Source: Pseudothermotoga_B sp051235805 (GTDB lineage Bacteria; Thermotogota; Thermotogae; Thermotogales; DSM-5069). From it: DNA of 64,000 bases. The notes below the pieces were generated by a model that was given only the letters and a program-made list of their open reading frames with translations, made no database searches and was not told the DNA's origin. The stretch is from positions 1,736,001 through 1,800,000 of the forward strand of contig NZ_JBPNXV010000001.1 of NCBI RefSeq assembly GCF_051235805.1, given 5' to 3'. The position numbers and the translations under genes were made by a program. Shown here one piece after another: positions 19,079-28,466 of the stretch. The first letter of the stretch is position 1. Every line of letters begins with the position of its first letter.

Positions 19079-19372
19079 AGAGACAGAGATCATCTTGAGT
19101 GTGATCATTTGAACTATACCCGTTACCGCCTCTCGAATGTAGTAACTCATGAGAAAATAGCTAATAATGCCTGAGAACACGAAAGAAGTGATCAGAACAA
19201 GCAAAATCTTCGAAAAGGAACCAACAGAATTACCCAATATCCAAGAAACGATAGCAATTGTTATCCAAAGCAGAAAAGAAGGAATGGGGGAGAACTTTCC
19301 AAGAATCAACTCGAAGATAACCGCATGATAAAGAAAAGACATCAGAACAATGTAAAAAAAGATTCTTTTCAT
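19013..19372 (-). CDS. Small integral membrane protein, unknown
   Basis: 119 residues from the ATG at 19372 (ATGA overlap with the upstream gene). It has about four hydrophobic segments and no recognised motif; the C-terminus is FGFIFRSR. It is the last gene of the leftward opp-type operon and its 3' end runs 66 nt into the convergent CPBP gene. A longer reading frame to 19417 exists but would start inside the upstream gene. Function unknown. Confidence 0.7.
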   Translation of the reverse strand: MKRIFFYIVLMSFLYHAVIFELILGKFSPIPSFLLWITIAIVSWILGNSVGSFSKILLVLITSFVFSGIISYFLMSYYIREAVTGIVQMITLKMISVSLLTIFTLSSIGAFFGFIFRSR

Positions 19373-19800
19373 TTCAATTCCACCTCTATTGGAAGCGCAA
19401 GGTTCATCGAAAGCCACAACCAGCTGATCTTGACGTTAGAATACCCCACGGCATACCATTCGCCAGACAGCAACTTCTCTTTAGCCGGCACATTGAATAC
19501 AGCGTAGTTCTTTCCGTTCAAAGAATCAGCAACAAGTTGTATTGTATCACCTCGTTTGTCGTGAAAATACACTTGATAATCTACTGGATAAACCGCGAAG
19601 TCTTTTGGTGGGTTTATCTCTATCTGACCCTTCAGAAGACCATCTTTCAAGACAAGTCGGCATGTGAGTGATGTCATGGAAAGTTTCTTCACATAGTATC
19701 TGTAAACTAATACCCCGGTGGTGTAATTCAGCACCACCAGAGTTATACACAGAAGCAACAGAAGAGTTTTAGTTCTATTTTGCTTCGCCACTAACGACAT
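19369..19800 (-). CDS. Single-pass membrane protein with extracytoplasmic beta domain, unknown
   Basis: About 143 residues. One N-terminal membrane helix (LLLLLCITLVVLNYTTGVLVY) is followed by a roughly 100-residue domain with alternating hydrophobic residues that suggests beta structure, predicted outside the cytoplasm. No family recognised. I chose ATG 19800, which overlaps the end of oppF by 26 nt. The pair of small membrane proteins at the end of the opp operon may be accessory to the transporter or simply cotranscribed. Confidence 0.65.
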   Translation of the reverse strand: MSLVAKQNRTKTLLLLLCITLVVLNYTTGVLVYRYYVKKLSMTSLTCRLVLKDGLLKGQIEINPPKDFAVYPVDYQVYFHDKRGDTIQLVADSLNGKNYAVFNVPAKEKLLSGEWYAVGYSNVKISWLWLSMNLALPIEVELK

Positions 19801-20944
19801 AACATGCAACCTTATGATTCGAAGCGATTTCCACAAGCTGTGGGTGGTCGTTCTTTTCACAGTACTCGACAGCATATGGACATCTGTCGAAAAACCTACA
19901 ACGCTTCGGCGGATCTATTGGTTTTGGTACACTACCTTTGATATTAGGTTCTCCTCTCTTCTGCTCGGGATCAGGTATGGGTACCGCGGCAAGTAGCGCT
20001 TTTGTATAAGGATGAAGCGGGTTTTGTAACACCTCTTCTGTTGAACCTGTTTCCACGATCTTGCCAAGGTACATCACCGCGATGTTGTTGCTCATATATC
20101 TGGCAACAGCAAGATCGTGCGTTATGTACAGATAGCTCATGTTGTGTTCCTCGGCAAGCTTCATCATCAATTTCATTACTCCAGTCCTAATCGAAACATC
20201 CAACATAGATGTGGGTTCGTCTGCAACAACAAAAGATGGATTGAGAATGAGAGCTCTTGCAATTGCAACTCTCTGTCTTTGTCCACCGGAAAGTTCGTGA
20301 GGAAATCTGAACATGAAAGTCTCCGGTGGAGTCAAACCAACATTCGCAAGCATTTCAGCTACTCTATCTTCTCGTTCCCTCAGATTCCCTATGTCATGGA
20401 TATTCAGCGGTTCAGAAACTATGTCAAAGATCGTCATCCTCGGGTTGAGAGATTCGTATGGATCCTGAAAGATCATCTGGACGCGCCTACGAAGTTGCCA
20501 GATTCTTTCTCTTCGATTTTCAAGGAATTCAGCGAGAAACTTTGGGGTATTTTTCGAAAGCTTGACAAATCTTTCTGCGTAAATTCTGTCTATTCCTGAA
20601 AGTCTCTGGAACTCTTCGTCGGTCATCTTCGAAAATCTCTCCAGATATGTTCTTTCAACATAACGCCTTGCCAGAGACTCGCTATCGTACAGCAGTGGAG
20701 TTACATCTTCTTGCTCTACGATAATCCTCCCATCTGTTGGTTCTTCAAGCCCTACAAGGACCTTTCCGGTTGTTGTCTTACCGCAGCCAGATTCACCAAC
20801 TAATGCGAGCGACTCTTTTCTCTTTATTTCGATGCTGATATCATCTACAGCATGAACAAAATGCTTTACTCTGCCAAATACACGTCTGTGCGCAGCAAAA
20901 AGCTTTCTCAGACCTTCTATCCTTAACACCGTATCATTCTGCAT
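19775..20944 (-). CDS. Oligopeptide/oligosaccharide ABC transporter ATP-binding protein (OppF-like)
   Basis: 389 residues, longer than the usual 320-330. Walker A GESGCGKT is at 50-57, the Q-loop Gln at 160 (MIFQDPYESLNPR), the signature is LSGGQRQRVAIARAL, Walker B VADEPTSMLD, and the C-terminal oligopeptide extension has the Cys motif CRFFDRCPYA. The extra length is an insert of about 55-65 residues between Walker A and the Q-loop (around 82-147), rich in charged helix. It overlaps oppD by 11 nt. Substrate may be peptide or oligosaccharide; in Thermotogota many such systems import sugars. Confidence 0.93.
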   Translation of the reverse strand: MQNDTVLRIEGLRKLFAAHRRVFGRVKHFVHAVDDISIEIKRKESLALVGESGCGKTTTGKVLVGLEEPTDGRIIVEQEDVTPLLYDSESLARRYVERTYLERFSKMTDEEFQRLSGIDRIYAERFVKLSKNTPKFLAEFLENRRERIWQLRRRVQMIFQDPYESLNPRMTIFDIVSEPLNIHDIGNLREREDRVAEMLANVGLTPPETFMFRFPHELSGGQRQRVAIARALILNPSFVVADEPTSMLDVSIRTGVMKLMMKLAEEHNMSYLYITHDLAVARYMSNNIAVMYLGKIVETGSTEEVLQNPLHPYTKALLAAVPIPDPEQKRGEPNIKGSVPKPIDPPKRCRFFDRCPYAVEYCEKNDHPQLVEIASNHKVACYVVSGEAK

Positions 20945-21932
20945 AGAACTGCACCACCTCTCCGACTTTGACTGGATGATGGCATGCCACGAAATGCCCT
21001 TTCTCGACCTCTACATACTCTGGTTCCTGATTCTGGCACTTCTCATCGGCCTTTGGACATCTTGGTGCAAAGCGACACCCCTTTGGTGGATTGAGTAGAT
21101 TTGGTGGTTCTCCTGGTATGGTCACAAGATCGGTCTTTTCTCCTACTGTGCTCGGGAAGGCATGCATCAAACCATATGTGTAAGGATGCATAGGCTTCTT
21201 GAAGATTGTTACTGAATCAGCGAGTTCCGCAAATTTACCAGCATACATAACTGCGATCTTATCACTCACTTCAGCTATAACAGCAATATCGTGAGAGATG
21301 TAGATCATCGCCATGTTAAGTCTCTTCTGTATCTTTCTTATTTCTTTGAGTATTCTGTCCTGAACAATCACATCGAGTGCCGTTGTTGGTTCATCAGCTA
21401 TGATCACCTTTGGATCACATGCCAGTGCCATGGCAATCACAGCTCTCTGTTTCATTCCTCCACTGTATTGATGTGGGTATTGATCCATTCTCGATGGATC
21501 AAGTCCAACCAACTCGAAGAGTTCGGCAACTTTTTGTCGAGCTTTGTCGATTGGAGTCTGAGGAAAGTGATTCTGTATCGCCTCTATTATTTGATCTCCG
21601 ACTTTGTAGACTGGGTTAAGTGAGTTCATAGCCGCTTGAAAGATCATCGATATACCACGCCAACGATAATGCCTCATCTCTGATTCATCTAACGACACGA
21701 AATCAACAGGACCATTACCCATGTCAAAAAGAACCTTACCACCTCTGAATTCCGCGTTGTCTGGAAGAAGCCTGAGAATAGTCATTGAGATCGAAGTCTT
21801 GCCGCATCCAGATTCACCAACTATTCCAAGACTTTCACCTGAATCAAGATCGAAGTTTATCCCATCAACAGCTTTCACATATCCCATCTTTGTTTTGTAG
21901 TGCATTCTTAAATCTTTCACGGAAAGTAGCAT
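20934..21932 (-). CDS. Oligopeptide/oligosaccharide ABC transporter ATP-binding protein (OppD-like)
   Basis: 332 residues from ATG 21932, which has AGAGGTGATGA immediately upstream, overlapping the oppC stop region. Walker A GESGCGKT is at 39-46, the signature is YSGGMKQRAVIAMAL, Walker B IADEPTTALD, and the C-terminal domain has CRFAPRCPKADEKC. It forms the ATPase pair with the OppF-like protein and drives uptake through the two permeases encoded upstream. A longer frame to 21986 exists but starts inside oppC. Confidence 0.94.
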   Translation of the reverse strand: MLLSVKDLRMHYKTKMGYVKAVDGINFDLDSGESLGIVGESGCGKTSISMTILRLLPDNAEFRGGKVLFDMGNGPVDFVSLDESEMRHYRWRGISMIFQAAMNSLNPVYKVGDQIIEAIQNHFPQTPIDKARQKVAELFELVGLDPSRMDQYPHQYSGGMKQRAVIAMALACDPKVIIADEPTTALDVIVQDRILKEIRKIQKRLNMAMIYISHDIAVIAEVSDKIAVMYAGKFAELADSVTIFKKPMHPYTYGLMHAFPSTVGEKTDLVTIPGEPPNLLNPPKGCRFAPRCPKADEKCQNQEPEYVEVEKGHFVACHHPVKVGEVVQFYAE

Positions 21933-21936
21933 TTCA

Positions 21937-22917
21937 TCACCTCTTTCTGAGCCTCGGGTTGACGATTTCTTCAAGTCCCCTTCCAAGGAAATAGAAGGCA
22001 GAACACAGCAATGTTATACACGCACCCGCAGGAAGCCATAACCACCAATAGGTACCTATGCTGGCACCCATTAAATAGCCTGAGGACTCAGCCATCTGAA
22101 TCACGACGCCCCAACTCATCCTGATGTTCGCAAGCCCTAAGAAAGAAAGAGTGGCTTCGGTGAAGATAGCACCCGTGACGTTGAGCATCATGTACAAAAA
22201 TGACAGAGGTAGTATGTTTGGAATGATGTGCTTGAATATTATGTAGGCATCACTCGCACCTGTTGATTTTGCTGCCTCGATAAACGGTCTTACCTTCACA
22301 GTTAGCGCCTGCGCTTTGAGCACCAAGGTTATCGAGCCAAAGCCAGAAAGCATACCTATAATCACAGCCAATCTGAAAAGCGTCAAGTCTATGAACGCAC
22401 TCAAGACCATTAGTAACGCAAGACTTGGGAAAAGCATGACAATATCGGCAAGTCTCATGAAGAAGGTATCTATTACTCCACCGTAATACGCACAGCTGGC
22501 ACCAATGATTGTTCCTATGACGACTGTTATCAATGCGGCAGTGATTCCAAGAACGAATTCACGAGGTGTGCTATACATGATCATGGACAGAATATCTCTT
22601 CCAAGTGGATCGGTGCCGAGTGGATGTCTCAGAGATGGTGGCGATGGATGACTCATTATATCTGGATCAAAACCAATTATTGGATCATACGGTACAAAGG
22701 TCGAATATCCAAACGGATCATCTTTCCAAAAGATGTTTTTCATCACGGTCGGATAAAGAGGATAGAGCAAACCAAAAACAGCGAAAAATATTATGACGCC
22801 GAGTCCGAAAACAGCCAATCTTCTTTCTCTAAAAAGCTCCCAACCAGTTCGAAAAGATCTCAACCACAATTTAAGACGAATCTTCCATATTGGTTCCTTT
22901 ATCGCCGCTTCGATCAT
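21937..22917 (-). CDS. ABC transporter permease (OppC/DppC-like)
   Basis: About 326 residues with roughly six membrane helices. The N-terminal OppC segment (RLAVFGLGVIIFFAVFGLLYP) and the DPLGRDILSMIMYSTPRE motif are typical. The EAA loop that contacts the ATPases reads FIEAAKSTGASDAYIIFKHI. I prefer ATG 22917, with GAGGTG 6 nt upstream; a GTG at 22926 would add three residues. It starts right after the oppB stop. Confidence 0.93.
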   Translation of the reverse strand: MIEAAIKEPIWKIRLKLWLRSFRTGWELFRERRLAVFGLGVIIFFAVFGLLYPLYPTVMKNIFWKDDPFGYSTFVPYDPIIGFDPDIMSHPSPPSLRHPLGTDPLGRDILSMIMYSTPREFVLGITAALITVVIGTIIGASCAYYGGVIDTFFMRLADIVMLFPSLALLMVLSAFIDLTLFRLAVIIGMLSGFGSITLVLKAQALTVKVRPFIEAAKSTGASDAYIIFKHIIPNILPLSFLYMMLNVTGAIFTEATLSFLGLANIRMSWGVVIQMAESSGYLMGASIGTYWWLWLPAGACITLLCSAFYFLGRGLEEIVNPRLRKR

Positions 22918-22927
22918 TCTGCTCACC

Positions 22928-24079
22928 TCAATACCTTATTCTCGGATCCAAGAATGCGTACAACACATCTGCAACAAGATGTGCTATCAAAACAAATATG
23001 CCAGTGAAAACCAGCAAACCTATCAAGAGTGGAGTATCTTGCTGGCTCAACGCTTCAAGGTAAGCCCTGCCAAGCCCTGGCCAGGAGAACATGGTTTCGG
23101 TTATTATGCCTCCACCTATGGTGAACCCAAGGCTTATGACAAAGTTCGTCATAAGTGGCAACAGAGCATTTCTCGCAGCGTGTTTGTCTCTCACAACTTT
23201 ATCCGGCAAACCCTTGGCTTTCGCAGTGGTGATGTAATCCTCCCTGATCACATCGAGCATCGTATCGCGCATCACAAGCATACTACCGGCAAAAGAGTAC
23301 AGTGTTAGCGTGAATACGGGTAAGACCATGTGTTTTATGATATCCCAGGCATAGATCGATCTGCCCGAGAGAATCCAAGTCAAGATCGATACAAAAACGA
23401 AACTGATCAATGTACTGTACAACAGAGTTCTTTTGGCAACCAGTGTTTTGAATTTTTTAGAGATTATGAGCACAACCAGGAAAACCACAAGAAAAACAAA
23501 AGCATTCAACAAGAGTTTGAGAAAAACATCCTGTGCCGAGAAAGAAACGTGCCTCCAAAGATTTGGTTCAATGAACTGGTTGAGAGGAAGTATTCCCAAA
23601 ATGACTCCAAACAACCAGATATTGAATATCGCGAGCAATGGTAAGAAGATCGTCCAAAATACAATGCCTGTGAAAGTTGTCAACTGGTCTACAATCTTAC
23701 CTCTTTTCCAAGCTGATCTCTTACCGAGGTTGTAACCGAAGGCGTAAGAAACCAAAGTCGATGTGACAAACAAAAAGACCGTCCTGGGAAGTCTTTCGGA
23801 GATTATCGATGTGACCTTACGTGGAAAGTACGAAAAGGAGACACCGAGGTCCAAAACCAAGAAATTTTTCATGTAATAGAGATATCGAGTGAAAACAGGC
23901 TTGTCAAAACCAAATTGACGTTTGAGGTTTTCTCTTATCTCTGGTGTTATTTTGGGATTCATCAGATATTTGTCGAGAAAACTTCCAGGCATCGCCTCCA
24001 ACAGCCAAAAGACGATTGTCACGTAGATGAACAGAAGTATGACAATTTGGAAAACTCTCTTGCCAAGGAATTTAAGCAC
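22928..24079 (-). CDS. ABC transporter permease (OppB/DppB-like)
   Basis: 383 residues, longer than the typical 310-340 because of an extra region of about 60 residues in the middle with additional hydrophobic segments (LLLNAFVFLVVFLVVLIISKK). The N-terminal PGSFLDKYLMNPKITPEIRE matches the OppB signature, and the EAA loop reads EDYITTAKAKGLPDKVV. The GTG start has GAGGAGGTAAAAG upstream. It is separated from the binding-protein gene by 74 nt holding a hairpin. Confidence 0.93.
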   Translation of the reverse strand: MLKFLGKRVFQIVILLFIYVTIVFWLLEAMPGSFLDKYLMNPKITPEIRENLKRQFGFDKPVFTRYLYYMKNFLVLDLGVSFSYFPRKVTSIISERLPRTVFLFVTSTLVSYAFGYNLGKRSAWKRGKIVDQLTTFTGIVFWTIFLPLLAIFNIWLFGVILGILPLNQFIEPNLWRHVSFSAQDVFLKLLLNAFVFLVVFLVVLIISKKFKTLVAKRTLLYSTLISFVFVSILTWILSGRSIYAWDIIKHMVLPVFTLTLYSFAGSMLVMRDTMLDVIREDYITTAKAKGLPDKVVRDKHAARNALLPLMTNFVISLGFTIGGGIITETMFSWPGLGRAYLEALSQQDTPLLIGLLVFTGIFVLIAHLVADVLYAFLDPRIRY

Positions 24080-24110
24080 CTTTTACCTCCTCTCGAGTTC
24101 ACAAAATCCA

Positions 24111-24131
24111 ACCGCCCCAGTACGGGGCGGT
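24111..24131 (-). terminator. Hairpin between binding protein and permease genes
   Basis: A perfect 8-bp inverted repeat (ACCGCCCC, 5-nt loop, GGGGCGGT) lies 23 nt after the binding-protein stop. On the leftward strand it is followed by TTGGATTTTG, only a weak U tract. Such hairpins commonly give partial termination or protect the upstream mRNA, so that the binding protein is made in excess over the permeases. Confidence 0.7.
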
Positions 24132-24153
24132 GGAATTTGAAAGTTTCACAACA

Positions 24154-25986
24154 TTACTTTGCAGCTTTGACAAGTGTCGGCGTTCCGTTCACATACTGCA
24201 AGCCGGACAACGTCTTTTCATATGGGAATACAACCTGATCTGTTCTGAAGGCTTCTGTGACAGGAGTATCGAAGATCACAACGTAAGGAACATCTTCTGC
24301 GAGAATTTCTTGAAGCTTGAAGGAAAGTTCTCTTGCCGTCTCAATGTCGGCGGTAGCAAGAAATTCATCAGCGAGTTTGTCGAACTCTGGATTGTTGTAC
24401 CCAGCAGCGTTGAAATCACCAACACCTGCACGTTTGCTGTGGAAGAAATCAGAAACGTGATCTGGATAGTAGCCGAGGCTCCAACCAAGCATGTAGATGT
24501 CAAAGTTGAAAGGCTCGTCAAAGACACGCTGAACAATCAAGTTGAAGTCAACCAGATTTGCTTTGATCGGTATACCTATTTCATTCGCCCATCTTTCGAT
24601 GTAGAGTGCTATTGTTGCCCTCATTGGGTCATAGCCAGCACCTGGTGCAAGAAGTTCTACCTGATCTATTCTCTGTCCGTTAGGTCCAATCAAGCCTCTA
24701 CCCTGTCTAACAACGTTGTTGCCTTCTATCTTTGGCTCTACGACCCACTTGAAGCCAGCCTTTTTCAGAAGATCGATTGCGAGCTTTCTTCTGTCACCTG
24801 AGCTCATTCCATAGCCTGGAGAAAGTTTTTCAACATTGGGGTTATACCAGAAAGCGTTTCCATTTGGAACGACTCCGTATTGTGGGAATGCCTGACCACC
24901 CAAAACTCTCGAAGTCAAGAACTCACGATCTACCAGTGCAGCTATGGCTTGTCTGAACTCTTTGATGTTCATTGGAAATCTTCTCATGTTGAAGCACATG
25001 TACCTGAAACCGTTCACAGAGTTGGCTATCAATTTGACATTTGCGACCTTCGCGAGTTGGTCAGCTTCACCCTTCTGCAAACCGAGCGAGTTGAAAATAA
25101 AGCTGACATCTCCGTTGATCAAAGCAGTTATTGCAGCTGCTCTGTTCAAATACATTCTGTAGATTATGCTGTCAACATATGGTCCTGTCACAAGCTCAAG
25201 TTCTTTTTCGCCTGTTGGTTCTCCATAGCCAGTCCAAGAAAATCCAGTGTTCGGATTCTTAATAGAAACTGCGCCATTTTTGAAGAGAGACAACACACTA
25301 CCAGTGTCATAATAGTCTTTACGAGCAGTAACCTCAATAAAGGCTCCCTTTTCCCATTTTTTCAGCAAGAATGCACCAAGGATTGGTTCATCGGAAGTAT
25401 CGTAGTTGTACATCGTCTGAAGTGGATTTCCTGTCTTGAGGGCTGCTTCTGCCTTTGGTTCCCAATATTTCTTTTGGAGAATCGGCATCATCAATGCGCC
25501 AAAGTTTGCCTTTGCAAGACTTGGGGTTGTGAAGTGAATCTTCACGGTAAAATCGTCAACTTTTTCGGCTTTGACGAAATAATCTGGGTCAATGTACCCA
25601 GCCCAGTTTCCACCCAAACCGTAATCAACTATGAACATCTTAACGGTATTCATCGTCCAAACGACATCATCTGCATTGAACTGCGTCCCGTCGGACCATT
25701 TCACATCTGTTCTAAGCTTCACCGTGTAAACCCAATGATCTCCCTCTTGAGCGAGTTCGGGCAAGTCTGCAGCAAGGCTTGGAATCCAGTCAAATCTGAC
25801 ATCTGAGTAGCCGTACAGTCCAGATATCCTTGGTCCCATGACATAGCCAGTCCACACCGTCGCATTTGGTCCAAGATAATCCCAGATGTTCAGAGAAATG
25901 GGTTCTTGCAAGAAAGCCCAGTTGATAGTCTGTGCGAAAACAAAAGCCGCAACGAAAACCAACAAAACCGCAAATACCTTTTTCAT
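24154..25986 (-). CDS. ABC transporter substrate-binding protein, SBP_bac_5 family
   Basis: 610 residues with a signal peptide (MKKVFAVLLVFVAAFVFA, cut before QTINWAF). The family 5 extracellular solute-binding signature is clear: LRTDVKWSDGTQFNADDVVWT, then FRQAIAALVDREFLTSRVLGGQA, and YNNPEFDKLADEF near the end. It captures substrate in the periplasm for the permeases that follow. No lipobox Cys is visible. The family binds peptides, but Thermotogota homologues often bind oligosaccharides. It has a strong ribosome site (GGGAGG) and a consensus promoter. Confidence 0.95.
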   Translation of the reverse strand: MKKVFAVLLVFVAAFVFAQTINWAFLQEPISLNIWDYLGPNATVWTGYVMGPRISGLYGYSDVRFDWIPSLAADLPELAQEGDHWVYTVKLRTDVKWSDGTQFNADDVVWTMNTVKMFIVDYGLGGNWAGYIDPDYFVKAEKVDDFTVKIHFTTPSLAKANFGALMMPILQKKYWEPKAEAALKTGNPLQTMYNYDTSDEPILGAFLLKKWEKGAFIEVTARKDYYDTGSVLSLFKNGAVSIKNPNTGFSWTGYGEPTGEKELELVTGPYVDSIIYRMYLNRAAAITALINGDVSFIFNSLGLQKGEADQLAKVANVKLIANSVNGFRYMCFNMRRFPMNIKEFRQAIAALVDREFLTSRVLGGQAFPQYGVVPNGNAFWYNPNVEKLSPGYGMSSGDRRKLAIDLLKKAGFKWVVEPKIEGNNVVRQGRGLIGPNGQRIDQVELLAPGAGYDPMRATIALYIERWANEIGIPIKANLVDFNLIVQRVFDEPFNFDIYMLGWSLGYYPDHVSDFFHSKRAGVGDFNAAGYNNPEFDKLADEFLATADIETARELSFKLQEILAEDVPYVVIFDTPVTEAFRTDQVVFPYEKTLSGLQYVNGTPTLVKAAK

Positions 25987-26021
25987 TCCCTCTACCTCCC
26001 TTCAAAGAGTTATCTACGTTC

Positions 26022-26050
26022 ATTATACAATTTGTTACATGATCAGTCAA
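26022..26050 (-). promoter_or_regulatory. Sigma-70-type promoter of the opp-type operon
   Basis: Reading leftward, TTGACT (26050-26045) is followed by a 17-nt spacer and a perfect TATAAT (26027-26022). The gene start is 35 nt downstream of the -10, with a GGGAGG ribosome site. This is a near-consensus promoter, and fits high expression of the binding protein. Confidence 0.85.
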
Positions 26051-26065
26051 ATACAGTTACTCGGT

Positions 26066-27295
26066 TTATCTTTCGCTTTTGTATTTTTCGAGGACCTTCA
26101 AGACATAATCGATATCATCTTCAGTGTGATCTGCATTGATTTGAAATCTAATTGTTTCATCACCCTTAGGAACAACTGGAAAGTTCAAACCTGTCGCCAG
26201 CACACCGTTGTCAATCAAATAATTGACCAGATCAGAAGTCTTCTTTGTATCTCTCACCAACAGAGGCACTATTGGATGTTCACTTTCTATGGTTTCGTAA
26301 CCTATTCTTGCCAAACCGTCTCGAAACTTCTTTGATAGCCTTTGTAAATATCTAAGTCTCTCTCTACCCTCGTCGCTGTCGAGAATCTCCAAAACTTTCA
26401 GAGCACATGCAGCTTCTGCTGGTGTTATCGGGTTTGAATAGATGTACGTAATGGCTTTTTCTCTGAGGTATGTGATGATCGTCTGGTCACTGACTACGTA
26501 CCCACCATTCACTCCAAAAGCTTTACCGAGTGTCCCGATCAAGAGATCCGCCTTGGCGTTTGTAACTTCTTCTGTCCCTCGTCCTGTTTTTCCAAAAGCT
26601 CCCACACCATGCGAATCATCAACAATTACGATAACATTTTCCTCAAAGTAACTGTCGTATTTGTTCGCAATTTCCACAATTTCATCTAAAGGTGCATAAT
26701 CTCCACGCATACTGAAGACACCATCTGTGACTATAATCACCCTTTTTGATTTACCAACTGCATTTTTGAGCTTTTGCTCGAGATCTTTCATATCCAAGTG
26801 TTTGTAGACATCTTTGTCCTTTGGTCTGGAAAGTTTGACGGCGTTGATGATGCAGTTGTGGTTCAGCTCATCACTTATGATAACCGTTTCAGAACTCACG
26901 AGCGAAGAGATAACACCTATTACCGTTACATACGCTGCGCTGTAGATCATCGCATCTTCACGCTGGTGAAATTGTGCAAGTTTCTTTTCCAGTTCTCTGT
27001 GTGGTAGGTAAGTTCCACTTATAAATCTCACAGCACCAGGACCCACACCGTACTGCCTTGAGGTTTCCTCCTCGACTTTGATTATTTCTTCCCTTAGAGA
27101 CATCCCAAGGTAAGAATTCGAATTCATTCTGATGAATTCCTTTCCAGGAAAACCTTTGAGCAAAAACCTTGGTCCTTTCTGACCTTCAGGTTTCTTGACA
27201 TCTGTTATTATGAACTCCTTACCCTTCGCTCTACCTTCACTTTTGAGTTGTTCCAGTTCCTGTTTGAGTGTTTTTGCTAACCTGTTCAAAGACAT
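26066..27295 (-). CDS. kbl: 2-amino-3-ketobutyrate CoA ligase / alpha-oxoamine synthase
   Basis: PLP enzyme of about 409 residues in the alpha-oxoamine synthase family. Motifs: MNSNSYLGM, VRFISGTYLPHRELE, DDSHGVGAFG, and the PLP lysine in LIGTLGKAFG. Kbl and BioF are close relatives, but the divergent neighbour is a threonine dehydrogenase, so I infer Kbl: it cleaves 2-amino-3-ketobutyrate with CoA to glycine and acetyl-CoA. I chose ATG 27295, which has GAGGAGGTGA six nt upstream; the frame is open further to 27358 without a ribosome site. Confidence 0.92.
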   Translation of the reverse strand: MSLNRLAKTLKQELEQLKSEGRAKGKEFIITDVKKPEGQKGPRFLLKGFPGKEFIRMNSNSYLGMSLREEIIKVEEETSRQYGVGPGAVRFISGTYLPHRELEKKLAQFHQREDAMIYSAAYVTVIGVISSLVSSETVIISDELNHNCIINAVKLSRPKDKDVYKHLDMKDLEQKLKNAVGKSKRVIIVTDGVFSMRGDYAPLDEIVEIANKYDSYFEENVIVIVDDSHGVGAFGKTGRGTEEVTNAKADLLIGTLGKAFGVNGGYVVSDQTIITYLREKAITYIYSNPITPAEAACALKVLEILDSDEGRERLRYLQRLSKKFRDGLARIGYETIESEHPIVPLLVRDTKKTSDLVNYLIDNGVLATGLNFPVVPKGDETIRFQINADHTEDDIDYVLKVLEKYKSER

Positions 27296-27428
27296 CTCTG
27301 TCACCTCCTCATTCATCTGTATTTTACAACTTTTCGCTTTCCCAAAAGACCTTCGCATTTTCTCGTGAAATATTTTGAATTAACTCGCTGTTGATGTAAG
27401 CTCTAAATAGAAACAAGGAGGGAGTCAT

Positions 27429-28466
27429 ATGAAGGCTATTCTAAAGACACACATGGCGGCGGGATTAACTATGAAAGAGGTACCAGAACCGGAGACACTT
27501 GGTCCAACGGAGGTACTGATCAAGGTTAAACGAGCTTCAATCTGTGGTTCAGACATCCACATCTACAGATGGGATGACTGGGCAAAGAGTCACATCAAAC
27601 CACCAATGATCATAGGACATGAGTTCGCAGGAACTGTCGTGAAAGTAGGGGAAGCTGTCAACACAGTAAGGGTTGGAGATTTCGTCTCAGCAGAGACTCA
27701 TATACCTTGTCAGAAGTGTTACCAGTGTAAGACCAATAGAATGCACATATGTAAGGATATGAAGATATTGGGTGTGGATATCGACGGTGCTTTTGCAGAG
27801 TATGTGAAAGTTCCTCAGACCATACTTTGGAAGGTTTCACCAAAGATATCACCCGATTTTGCCTCAGTTATGGAACCGTTTGGGAACGCCGTTCATACAG
27901 CTTTGGTCGAGGATTTAACTGGCAAGACAGTTTTAGTAACTGGGGTTGGTCCTATAGGTGCCATGGCAATACAGGTTGCAAAGGCATCAGGTGCATCACT
28001 CGTTATTGCTTCGGAAGTTAAAGACTATCGGAAAAATCTTGCAAAACTCAACGGTGCTGATCTGGTGATCGACCCAACAAAAGAAGATTTGGTTGACAGA
28101 GTCATGCAGTTAACAGATGGCGATGGGGTTGATGTCCTTCTGGAGATGTCTGGCAATATGAACGCACTCGAGCAAGGTCTGAGGGCTTTGACAAGGGGTG
28201 GCACAGCTTCAATTCTGGGTGTTTTCAGCACAAAAGTGGCTCTTCCGATAGATGAATTGATTGTTTTCAAAGGAATCAAGATCTACGGCATAACCGGTCG
28301 AAAGATCTTCGAAACCTGGAGAGTTTCAGATCAACTGCTGAGTAGCGGCAGGGTTGATCTTTCGAAGGTAGTAACGCATGTGCTATCCTTCGACGAATGG
28401 CAAAAGGGTTTTGATCTAATGCTAAAGGGCGAATGCGGAAAGGTGGTAATGGTTGTTTCAGAATAG
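27429..28466 (+). CDS. tdh: L-threonine 3-dehydrogenase (zinc alcohol dehydrogenase family)
   Basis: Oxidises L-threonine to 2-amino-3-ketobutyrate with NAD. 345 residues. Catalytic zinc ligands are C39 and H64-E65; the structural zinc site has C94, C97, C100 and C108; the NAD motif is LVTGVGPIGAMA. The TDH-type stretch VMEPFGNAVHTAL is present. It starts behind AAGGAGGGA. The divergent kbl gene supplies the next enzyme, so the pair forms a complete threonine-to-glycine route. Other sugar or polyol dehydrogenases share the fold; context favours Tdh. Confidence 0.92.
   Translation: MKAILKTHMAAGLTMKEVPEPETLGPTEVLIKVKRASICGSDIHIYRWDDWAKSHIKPPMIIGHEFAGTVVKVGEAVNTVRVGDFVSAETHIPCQKCYQCKTNRMHICKDMKILGVDIDGAFAEYVKVPQTILWKVSPKISPDFASVMEPFGNAVHTALVEDLTGKTVLVTGVGPIGAMAIQVAKASGASLVIASEVKDYRKNLAKLNGADLVIDPTKEDLVDRVMQLTDGDGVDVLLEMSGNMNALEQGLRALTRGGTASILGVFSTKVALPIDELIVFKGIKIYGITGRKIFETWRVSDQLLSSGRVDLSKVVTHVLSFDEWQKGFDLMLKGECGKVVMVVSE

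Noticed and set aside
24130..24801. 223-residue rightward ORF
   Set aside because: It is antisense to the well-supported substrate-binding protein gene, Cys-rich and low in protein-like character, with no ribosome site.
24880..25806. 308-residue rightward ORF
   Set aside because: Shadow of the same binding-protein gene; composition is Cys/Ser/His rich and shows no domain.
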